NCBI GenBank assembly: GCA_023474975.1
Contig: JAMCXE010000003.1
Span: 1 to 35,300, forward strand
Direction of reading: 5' to 3'
Length of the DNA stretch: 35,300 bases
Origin: Patescibacteria group bacterium
Lineage (GTDB): Bacteria > Patescibacteriota > Minisyncoccia > UBA6257 > 02-FULL-45-10c
The notes beneath the pieces were generated by a model. That model was given only the letters and a program-made list of their open reading frames with translations, searched no databases and was not told where the DNA came from. Shown piece after piece: positions 23,508-30,584 of this stretch. How positions within the stretch are numbered: position 1 is the stretch's first letter; each line of letters starts with the position of its first letter. Both the position numbers and the translations under genes were made by a program.

Positions 23508-23864
23508 CTAATGAGTTAATAATTTTTTCTTAAAACCACCCAATTGACTAGAGATACTTGATAACTTTACAAAAAGTATATCAAACTCTGCTTTGGTTAT
23601 AAAACCACTATCTTTTAATATATCTGGCGCGGCTAGTGTTTCACTAACGGAGCCTAGTGCTATTTCTATATATCTGTTGAGTTCCTTGTCAGATGTTTTA
23701 CCACTACCCTCGGCGATATTCAGAACAATTGAAAGAGCTGACCGTATTAATTGACTACCTATCTCGTATCTATATTCTTTTGGTGTTTTTTAACTATGTA
23801 TAATTGCTAGCACTTCTTTAGAATCTGTATAAGCTTTCCATTTCAAAAATCTGATTTTTTCCAT
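23508..23864 (-). pseudogene. Four-helix-bundle protein (S23/IVP family), interrupted by a stop
   Basis: The minus-strand frame from ATG 23864 reads MEKIRFLKWKAYTDSKEVLA and, after one TAA at 23792-23790, continues in the same frame as KTPKEYRYEIGSQLIRSALS, IVLNIAEGSGKTSDKELNRY and IEIALGSVSETLAAPDIL to a TAG at 23508. This is the 23S rRNA intervening-sequence-associated (S23) four-helix-bundle family, normally about 120 residues, as here. One point mutation explains the break. It interrupts the secretion operon between prgI and the Pro-rich gene, and inverted copies of AACAACTRACGAC flank it (23489-23501 and 23868-23880). Such genes often travel as independent insertions. Confidence 0.82.
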
Positions 23865-23871
23865 TTTGTCG

Positions 23872-24966
23872 TTAGTTGTTGGTTGTAGGTTGTTTGTTGC
23901 TTCTAAGATCAATCGTATTTCCGTTGAGTTTGGTAAACGTGGATAAATTGATGTAGTCTTCTTTTTTGGGTTCTGGTTTTTGGGGCGCTCCAGATGGGGT
24001 CAGCGGAGTTTTGAAATTGCTGTAATGGACGGTTCTTATTGGCTCGGATTTAGCTGTTTGAGTTGATTCGCTTGGTTTGAGCTCGGAGATCGGTTTTTCA
24101 AATATTTGTGATGGCGGTATTGCTGGATTGGGTGTAACTTTTTCGCTATTGGGTTGAGCGGGTGCAATCGGTTGCCGAGCTTCGATCACGGGTTTGGGAT
24201 TGATAAAAACGGGCATGCTGAATTTTTTTGCGCCCTCTTTTTGCTCGGTTTCTATTTTAATGGATACCGGTTTAACAACATTTGGTTTATTTATGAGCGA
24301 GGGTTCTACTTTTAGGTTCAATGATATTGATTCTTTAGTGATTTGAGGGATCGTGGGTTTTACCGGCTCTGTTTTTGTTTGAATGATAAATGGGGTTTCG
24401 GCAATTGGCGCAGTCGGTTGTGCGGATTTTATTGGTTGTGGATTTATAGATGCGACTCCTGCGCCCATGGTGGGAATTTTTGGTGCGATCGGAGTGGCCG
24501 GCTGAGTCGGCATTGAAGACAGCGGCTTAGCTCCTGAAAATTCCGGATGAATATCGTTTGCTGTCGGGGCGTTGTTTTTTTCAAGATTTACGATTTTGGG
24601 CAATACCTCTTCTTGCGGTTCCTCGGCAATTTTTGGCGGATTATAAATTTTAGCCAGATCGTCTTTAAGGTTGTTAAATAACTTTTGTTTAAGCTCTATC
24701 TCAATGAAATTGGCTTTTTGCATATCAATATCGAAATATTGGTGCAGCTCCGAAGCGATCTCCTCCGGCTTTGTATAGCCCAAAAAAACTTCACCTACCA
24801 GCAAAGCAACATCTTTTACTTTATCCTCGGAAATACTGTAGTCTCGGCAAACACTAGAAATGAGCTGGACGTTTTTGTCGGCCAGCATTTCTTTTTTTAA
24901 TTTTTCTGGAAGCGCTTCAAACCTTTTTTGCGCTTCTTGTTTTTCGGATTCGTAGTTGTTCGTCAT
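23872..24966 (-). CDS. Pro-rich protein with N-terminal helical domain, secretion locus
   Basis: A 364-residue protein without signal peptide. Residues 1-115 form a helical domain (RFEALPEKLKKEMLADKNVQ, DVALLVGEVFLGYTKPEEIA, FDIDMQKANFIEIELKQKLF). Residues 120-340 are low complexity, rich in Pro, Ala, Lys and Thr (PTQPATPIAPKIPTM, AQPTAPIAETPFI). The last 25 residues (YINLSTFTKLNGNTIDLRS) may be a short binding motif. The pattern suggests a cytosolic adaptor whose long linker tethers the C-terminal motif. It lies 22 bases after the VirB6-like gene. No named family. Confidence 0.65.
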   Translation of the reverse strand: MTNNYESEKQEAQKRFEALPEKLKKEMLADKNVQLISSVCRDYSISEDKVKDVALLVGEVFLGYTKPEEIASELHQYFDIDMQKANFIEIELKQKLFNNLKDDLAKIYNPPKIAEEPQEEVLPKIVNLEKNNAPTANDIHPEFSGAKPLSSMPTQPATPIAPKIPTMGAGVASINPQPIKSAQPTAPIAETPFIIQTKTEPVKPTIPQITKESISLNLKVEPSLINKPNVVKPVSIKIETEQKEGAKKFSMPVFINPKPVIEARQPIAPAQPNSEKVTPNPAIPPSQIFEKPISELKPSESTQTAKSEPIRTVHYSNFKTPLTPSGAPQKPEPKKEDYINLSTFTKLNGNTIDLRSNKQPTTNN

Positions 24967-24988
24967 TTGCTATTCCGCTAGTAATTAA

Positions 24989-27019
24989 TTATTTTCCTTC
25001 TTCCTGTTTAGCTTTTGTTTCTTTCATGAATTTTTTTAGTTCTTTTATATCCTTATCTGAGGCATTGTTAGATTTAGATTTTTTAATAAGTTCCTCGCTT
25101 TCGGAGATCTTTTTATGAAGATCGTTAACTTTTTGCAATGTATTTTCTTTAGAATTTTTTACCAGCCTTGTTAGATTGATAATGCGTTCTTGTGCGATTC
25201 TCTTTTCTTCCGGGTTCGTTATTTTAGCTATTTTAGCATTTAGTTCCGCTAGGTCTTTTTCGAATATAGCCGATCTGTCACCTCCACCCGCGTTGCCCCG
25301 AGCTTCTTTTTGTTGGCTTGCGGAAATGATCGTTTGTTGATTTATGCTTATTGGCTGATCTATCGCCGTTTTAGTTGCTCTGACATTCTCTAGTGCTTTG
25401 GCTATACCGTCTCTTTCTTGTTCTAGTTTTGACAAATCTGAACCTTGAGGATTTTTACGCGCAGCATCTATCTCTAGCATTTTCTCCTCCCATTTCTTAT
25501 TAAGCTCCCCTTCCTCTTCTGTTAATGCCGACTTCATTGTTAATTTTTCTTTCTCCGCGAATTCTTTTTCTGGACCAGCTTGCTTTGTTTTTTCATTTTC
25601 TGTACGCTCATTTTCTTTCTCTTTATATTCCTTCTCTTCTTTTAAGCGTAATTTTCTAGAGTTCCAGCCTAAGCCGGCGCCGATTTCTTCTGATGTGGCG
25701 GTATAAATTCCGCTAAGGCCACCATATGTTTTTTGGAAGTCTTCTGAGGATTTGGCGACTTGTCTAAGCGGCCTTGTCGCGCTTCTGACCAAGCCATACT
25801 TTGAATTTTTATACTTTTCACCAAATTCTCCAACTTTCTTAGCAGCAAATCCAAGACCAGTAAGACCTATTGCTGTAGACGCGGTTCCTTTTAAGATGCC
25901 ATTTATTGCTCCGGTTGCAGCATTAGTAGTCCATTTTCCCGCAATGCCAGAACCCTCTTCGGCTTTTTTAATACCATACATCAGTATCGCAACCACCATG
26001 ATCATAGAACCGATGTTCGGACCCATACTTTGTATCACGTGACTCGGGTCGTCAACCAAAGCTTTTTGCATATTTGGTGTGTCCACAATGCCTTGTATTG
26101 CGGTATAGGATTTAAGCGCTATGTAAATGTAAAATCCGGCGATTGGTCCGAAGAATGTTTGCTGTAAAAATTTTTTAGACCAATCTGACCAGCCACTTCC
26201 TCCTATTACCCAACCTATTATTGCAGCCGGTAAAGTTATTAAAAGAATGCCGATAATCACATATCTCATCAAGAACATTGCCGCTAATCCGAACATGGTG
26301 ATGGCGCCAACTGCCGTAATTATATCGGCAAATATCAGGCTTGCTAATACCTGTACTGTGGCTGCGCCAAAATTAAGAAGGGTAGAGTTAGGATCGAGCG
26401 TTGGAGGCTGCAATACTTTATACATTTGCATTGCGCTAGACAGCGCTTGAGCGACGCCGCCGTTACCGGATTGACTATTGAAGGAAGCTAGGAAGAAATT
26501 TGTAAGCATTCCGGCGAAATCAAGAACTACAGTTGCCAGGAGTAAGCTAAAGTTAATAAGAAGAGCCGCTATTATAAGCTTAGGTAGAGCTTTTTTAACT
26601 TGCAGTGAACCGGTATTTAAAATAGTTTCAAATGCAATGATTATTATTAAAAATACAAAGGCGAGATTGGCAATATCCCTGGTTATCGGCCAGCCGATCT
26701 GAACTGCAGGATTATCAACAATATTAGAATTTAATTCCAAAACCCAGTTTAATATTATTCCGCCTAAAAAAAGAGCGAGATGGAAAAAATACCCCAGAAC
26801 ATACAATAGTAAGGTGAGTATCCAGGATACCGCTGTCATTATGCTTTTGCCTGGATTTGTAATGAAATCTAGCGCGCTGGGTGTCGATGGCGCGTTTGAT
26901 GCCACCTGAGTAGCAGATGACGCAGCCTGCTGGGCGTGGGCAAAACTATGCGGTATTAATAAAAACACCGCCACTAATAGTCCGACAAAAATTATTTTCC
27001 TTATGTCTATTTTTTTCAT
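24989..27019 (-). CDS. VirB6/TrbL-like polytopic membrane protein
   Basis: A 676-residue protein with a signal peptide (1-29, ending SFAHA) and six or more hydrophobic helices between about 60 and 350, for example SWILTLLLYVLGYFFHLALF, IANLAFVFLIIIIAFETIL, LIIAALLINFSLLLATVVL and YVIIGILLITLPAAIIGWVI. VirB6-type proteins build the inner-membrane channel of type IV secretion systems. The C-terminal third (about 470-676) is a charged, coiled-coil tail (EKEYKEKENERTENEKTKQ, and Lys/Glu repeats to the end), much longer than in standard VirB6, and likely cytosolic. It is in operon with the genes on both sides. Confidence 0.8.
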   Translation of the reverse strand: MKKIDIRKIIFVGLLVAVFLLIPHSFAHAQQAASSATQVASNAPSTPSALDFITNPGKSIMTAVSWILTLLLYVLGYFFHLALFLGGIILNWVLELNSNIVDNPAVQIGWPITRDIANLAFVFLIIIIAFETILNTGSLQVKKALPKLIIAALLINFSLLLATVVLDFAGMLTNFFLASFNSQSGNGGVAQALSSAMQMYKVLQPPTLDPNSTLLNFGAATVQVLASLIFADIITAVGAITMFGLAAMFLMRYVIIGILLITLPAAIIGWVIGGSGWSDWSKKFLQQTFFGPIAGFYIYIALKSYTAIQGIVDTPNMQKALVDDPSHVIQSMGPNIGSMIMVVAILMYGIKKAEEGSGIAGKWTTNAATGAINGILKGTASTAIGLTGLGFAAKKVGEFGEKYKNSKYGLVRSATRPLRQVAKSSEDFQKTYGGLSGIYTATSEEIGAGLGWNSRKLRLKEEKEYKEKENERTENEKTKQAGPEKEFAEKEKLTMKSALTEEEGELNKKWEEKMLEIDAARKNPQGSDLSKLEQERDGIAKALENVRATKTAIDQPISINQQTIISASQQKEARGNAGGGDRSAIFEKDLAELNAKIAKITNPEEKRIAQERIINLTRLVKNSKENTLQKVNDLHKKISESEELIKKSKSNNASDKDIKELKKFMKETKAKQEEGK

Positions 27020-27042
27020 TTTCTAAGACTGGTTCCAATTAT

Positions 27043-28647
27043 TTATGGTGTAGTAGACGGAGCGGGCGTCATATAGTTGGCACAGGCAGAAAGAATGTCT
27101 TGGTATCCGCCGTTATCAGAATTGGTTTGTAGAATACTATTAGAATAATTTTGTATGCTGGAAAGTTCGGTTTGTGATGTGGCTAGGGCTTGTGTTGCTT
27201 TTTGCTGATCCATGGTTCCGTTAGTTACTAAATTTGAATAAGTCTTAGTCATTAGAGCCTCGCTGGTACTATCTGTTGGATCCATAGCATTAAATTGAGC
27301 TTGAGTGCTTTGTATTATAGCAATATCGTTTTGAACATCAGAAAGCTCTGATTGTAGTCCGTCTAGTGTCGGCTGAATAACATTATTGATCGTATCGGAT
27401 ATTATATTGGAACTGGTTAGATTGGAAATTTGTAATGTCTCTCCGTTGGGAAACGCTTTGGAAAGATCACAGGTAAGGAAATCGTTGAGCGCGGTCTTGA
27501 TAGCAGACTCAGTATTTATCGATTGATTTATGTTGGTTGCGGTGTTTTGTTTTATGCCCAGAACGGTATTAAAGTTAGAATTGAATAATGTGCGATCATT
27601 TTTAAAAATAAGAGAATTGATCTGGGCGAAACTTGCGTTTTGATAATCGGCATAAGCGGTATTGGTATTATCGCTATCTTTGTATCCTAATGCTCCGGCA
27701 ATTCCGTTCATCGCTAATAAGCTATATCGGTATATTACCGCATCGGCTAATGCTCCAATATATCCCGCAACGTCGTCAGCGGTTAATATCCCCGCAACTT
27801 TATTTGTATCGGTATACGTATTCCAAACCGACTGCGCTATTTGATTTCCGGGTGTAAGTGTTCGGCATACCTTCTGGTGAGTTTGAGGATCGATTTTGCA
27901 TTGCTCTTGAGGTTTGTATCCGGCACTGATCTGAGCGTCTATAGTTTTGGACTTCATAACATCGGCAAGAGTTGTTTCTTGTTTATCTTCTGTTATTAGC
28001 GTCGTGCCAAAAAAGTTATTTTGCGGCTCCCATAGGGTGTTATAGGTAAGCCATCTCCCCTTGCTTTGTTTGTCAAAGCTTTTGAAAAGATCGTCTATAT
28101 TTCCAACGATAGTGTTTAATGTGCAAGTTACATCGGCTCCGGGCTGCTGTTGAGGACTGAACAAGCTTAATGCTACGTTAACTTTTATCGGAGAGCAAAG
28201 AAATGGCAATGTTTGCTGAGCGAGCATTCCAACTGCCTCTTGCCCCGCTTGTTGAAAAAAAGCACCCCAATCGGAAACAATCGGACCGCCCTTACCCTCA
28301 AATCCGCCATTTTTGATCCATTCAGCCGCTGCATTGGCTAGCCTATCTAGTACTAATTTTTTTAAAGCTTGACCAGCCACTTGTTTTAAAATAGTAAGAA
28401 AACTTTGTGTTTTATCGCTTGCTGCCTTAGCTGCCACCGCCGCATTGGCGCCCGCCGAAGCCGCGGTGCTTATATTTATAGCTGCAATGTCAATTGCCAT
28501 AGGGCTCATAGGAGATTCAAATGTTGTTGTGATATCCCCGACTCCCAATACTGCGTAAGCTTTTTTGGGCATAAATAATCCCGGACCGAATAATAGGCTT
28601 GTCAGTACTAGCCCAACAACTATTTTTTTATAAAAATTTAAAGACAT
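27043..28647 (-). CDS. Exported helical protein of the secretion locus
   Basis: A 534-residue protein with a signal peptide (hydrophobic 9-26, cleavage near KKAYA). It has an Ala-rich helical region at 55-105 (AAINISTAASAGANAAVAAK), four visible Cys (LPFLCSP, VTCTLN, QCKIDP, KVCRTL) that could form disulfides, and a coiled-coil-like C-terminal half (GLQSELSDVQNDIAIIQSTQ, ATSQTELSSIQNY). Large exported proteins of this type sit directly upstream of VirB6 in CPR loci; VirB5/TrbJ-like tip proteins are a possible analogy, not shown by sequence. It starts three bases after the previous stop. Confidence 0.6.
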   Translation of the reverse strand: MSLNFYKKIVVGLVLTSLLFGPGLFMPKKAYAVLGVGDITTTFESPMSPMAIDIAAINISTAASAGANAAVAAKAASDKTQSFLTILKQVAGQALKKLVLDRLANAAAEWIKNGGFEGKGGPIVSDWGAFFQQAGQEAVGMLAQQTLPFLCSPIKVNVALSLFSPQQQPGADVTCTLNTIVGNIDDLFKSFDKQSKGRWLTYNTLWEPQNNFFGTTLITEDKQETTLADVMKSKTIDAQISAGYKPQEQCKIDPQTHQKVCRTLTPGNQIAQSVWNTYTDTNKVAGILTADDVAGYIGALADAVIYRYSLLAMNGIAGALGYKDSDNTNTAYADYQNASFAQINSLIFKNDRTLFNSNFNTVLGIKQNTATNINQSINTESAIKTALNDFLTCDLSKAFPNGETLQISNLTSSNIISDTINNVIQPTLDGLQSELSDVQNDIAIIQSTQAQFNAMDPTDSTSEALMTKTYSNLVTNGTMDQQKATQALATSQTELSSIQNYSNSILQTNSDNGGYQDILSACANYMTPAPSTTP

Positions 28648-28650
28648 TTT

Positions 28651-29421
28651 TTATTTAATCAATTGATTATTTTTAATGAATGTATTTTTGTCATTTTTTA
28701 AAACATTATATTGCTGGTAGACATTTGATAGTTCATTAACCGCCAGACTGGCTACGAAAGGATCTTGGTCCATATTGGCCAGGGCTTGATATATATTTTT
28801 TTCAGCGGTTAGTAGCTCTATTTCTTTTTTATCTATAGCTAGAAGTTCCGCCGGAACGGTTAAATTATAAAAATCTTTTATGGTTGAATTATAAACATTG
28901 ACCATCTGGATAAAATCGGAAGATTTAATATTTTCTACAGAAGAAAGAAGGCTTTTTGGTAATTTTTGGCCATTACTTAATATTATTGCATTGAAAGATA
29001 AAAAATAGTTTACAAGAGCATCTTTGCTGTTATCATTGGATATTTTAATGTCAGAATCGTTAATTGTTGGGTATAAACTTTTTGGGTCAAAATTTTTCTG
29101 CGCTTCGGCGAATAGATCATTGGCGAGATTTTCGGGTTTTGGTATAGCAACGTAATTTTGCCCATTCATTGTTATCGCCCCGTTAGGATTGACCGATGTC
29201 ATTTCGGCGGCGATCTTTTTTGCAAAAACCTCGCTTAAATTTACAGTTGAAGATGCTTGGGAGAGGGATATTTCCGTTCCGACCGGATTATTATTTACTA
29301 TATCAAGGCTGCTATTATTCGCTTGGGGGGCGGCCGGAGCAGAGCCGGAAACTATAAAATAAGCTCCGCCAAATCCGAGCCCTAAAAATAAAATAGTAAT
29401 GAGTATCTTTGATCGGCTCAT
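28651..29421 (-). CDS. Exported or membrane-anchored protein, first gene of the secretion operon
   Basis: 256 residues: an N-terminal hydrophobic helix (ILITILFLGLGFGGAYFIV) acting as signal anchor, a Ser/Asn-rich linker, and an all-helical extracytoplasmic domain (VNYFLSFNAIILSNGQKL, VYNSTIKDFYNLTVPAELLA, LLTAEKNIYQALANM, LAVNELSNVYQQYNVLKNDK). There is no lipobox Cys. No family is recognised. It heads a run of ten same-strand genes and has a -10 box immediately before its ATG, so it likely begins the operon and is translated from a leaderless mRNA. Confidence 0.6.
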   Translation of the reverse strand: MSRSKILITILFLGLGFGGAYFIVSGSAPAAPQANNSSLDIVNNNPVGTEISLSQASSTVNLSEVFAKKIAAEMTSVNPNGAITMNGQNYVAIPKPENLANDLFAEAQKNFDPKSLYPTINDSDIKISNDNSKDALVNYFLSFNAIILSNGQKLPKSLLSSVENIKSSDFIQMVNVYNSTIKDFYNLTVPAELLAIDKKEIELLTAEKNIYQALANMDQDPFVASLAVNELSNVYQQYNVLKNDKNTFIKNNQLIK

Positions 29422-29428
29422 TACTTAT

Positions 29429-29434
29429 ATTATA
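29429..29434 (-). promoter_or_regulatory. -10 box in front of the secretion operon
   Basis: TATAAT on the minus strand ends seven bases before the ATG at 29421. A TTTACA element lies 19 bases upstream. There is no Shine-Dalgarno site between, so the first mRNA of the operon would start at or next to its start codon. Confidence 0.5.
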
Positions 29435-29482
29435 CAACAAATTTAAATAAAAATGTAAACTCTAATATGCAAAATATAAAAA

Positions 29483-30511
29483 TTATAGATCCTTAATAAT
29501 TGATGCAAGTTTTAAGATATCGTTTACGGATAAGTTTTGCGGTCTGGAGTTTAGCGGCAGATCTAATGATCCAAGAGCTTTTTCTATTTGTTCTTTCGGA
29601 ATATCCGATCCGGATCTGAGATTGTTTAGCAATGTTTTTCTTGGTTGCTTGAAGATCGTGTGAATTAGTTTGTAATAGTTTTCTATTTCTTTTGCGAGAT
29701 TCTCATTTTTTATCTTGTCATTGCGAGAAGTCTGCGGCGCGGCAATCTCATGATGCATAGATCGCTTCGCTTTGCTCGCAATGACAGATTGGAGACTGTT
29801 AATTTCTTTTTTGGTGATTAGTCTAATAACGGCAGAATCAACATCTGGCGCGGGTTCGAAATCGGTAGGCTTCAGTTTAAAAATAATTTCTGGTTCTGCC
29901 CAGAATTGAGTTGCCGCCGCAAGCAAATTCATTCCGCTATAAACTGTTTTTATTCTGTCATTGCGAGGTCTCGCCCGTAGGGCTGCGACCGAGGGAGTCT
30001 GCGACGCGGCAATCTCATTAAGTCCAGATTGCTTCGGCAGCACTCGCAATGACGGTTTTGGTTGAGCGGCGATTCTTTCGGCTACTTCTTTTTGGACCAT
30101 TATAACGGTCAATTTTGGTTTGTATTCAAGCTCGCTAATAATTCTGAGTAATTTTCCGGTTATGTAATATGGGATATTGCCGACAATATTAAATTTTAAA
30201 TTTTTAATTTTTAATTCCTGAACGATTTTTGGCAGAACCTTTAACGCGTCGCCTTCAATGATTTCAACACCGTTTAGTTTTAAATTTTGAACTTTATTTT
30301 TCAGCTCGGTTGCCAATTCCCGATCTTTTTCTATGGCAATTATTTTAAAATTAGAAAGTGTAAGCTTAAAGCTTTCTGCCATAGGCAGGGTAAGCGCTCC
30401 TTTGCCGGGACCGATCTCGATAATTACATCGCCCTCCTCGATATTCAAGGCCGCGACTATTTTAGAAATAGCAACTTTATTTTTCAAGAAGTGTTGACCG
30501 AGTTTTTGCAT
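29483..30511 (-). CDS. rsmA: KsgA/RsmA, 16S rRNA dimethyladenosine transferase with two in-frame insertions
   Basis: KsgA dimethylates two adjacent adenines near the 3' end of 16S rRNA during small-subunit maturation. Motifs are complete: QKLGQHFLKN, the SAM loop VIEIGPGKGALT (about 29-40), IAIEKD, EGDAL, NIVGNIPYYIT (catalytic NIPY at about 112-115), VQKEVAERIAA, EPAPDVDSAVIRL and KQPRKTLLNNL. The protein has 342 residues, against about 270 in the family. The excess is two blocks, about 151-187 and 241-267, each encoded by a CATTGCGAG-type palindrome. They fall in regions expected to be loops, so the enzyme may still work. Both keep the frame. Confidence 0.95.
   Translation of the reverse strand: MQKLGQHFLKNKVAISKIVAALNIEEGDVIIEIGPGKGALTLPMAESFKLTLSNFKIIAIEKDRELATELKNKVQNLKLNGVEIIEGDALKVLPKIVQELKIKNLKFNIVGNIPYYITGKLLRIISELEYKPKLTVIMVQKEVAERIAAQPKPSLRVLPKQSGLNEIAASQTPSVAALRARPRNDRIKTVYSGMNLLAAATQFWAEPEIIFKLKPTDFEPAPDVDSAVIRLITKKEINSLQSVIASKAKRSMHHEIAAPQTSRNDKIKNENLAKEIENYYKLIHTIFKQPRKTLLNNLRSGSDIPKEQIEKALGSLDLPLNSRPQNLSVNDILKLASIIKDL
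29716..29786. repeat. Palindromic element inside ksgA (copy 2)
   Basis: TGTCATTGCGAG at 29716-29727 and CTCGCAATGACA at 29775-29786 are exact inverted ends, with GGCAATCTCATG and GATCGCTTCGC inside. Its translation supplies SVIASKAKRSMHHEIAAPQT in KsgA. Confidence 0.88.
29956..30054. repeat. Palindromic element inside ksgA (copy 1)
   Basis: TGTCATTGCGAG at 29956-29967 and CTCGCAATGACG at 30043-30054 are inverted ends, with GGCAATCTCATTAAG and CCAGATTGCTTCGG inside. It is 99 bases, a multiple of three. Its translation supplies LPKQSGLNEIAASQTPSVAA in KsgA. Confidence 0.88.
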
Positions 30512-30536
30512 AAGATAAGTTTAAAGTGTGAATATC

Positions 30537-30556
30537 CCCGCCTGCCGGCAGGCGGG
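30537..30556. repeat. Perfect 20-bp palindrome between uvrD and ksgA
   Basis: CCCGCCTGCCGGCAGGCGGG is fully self-complementary and extremely GC-rich in an AT-rich gap. A related but imperfect GCCGGCAGGC core occurs at 511-520. It could be a terminator core, a protein-binding palindrome or a mobile short repeat; the A-run GAAAAAT follows on plus. Confidence 0.75.
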
Positions 30557-30584
30557 AAAAATCAAAGATTTTTAAATTTTTTAA

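Noticed and set aside
23508..23864. bAvd protein of a diversity-generating retroelement
   Set aside because: The four-helix fold is shared, but there is no reverse transcriptase or template repeat nearby; the S23 family fits better.
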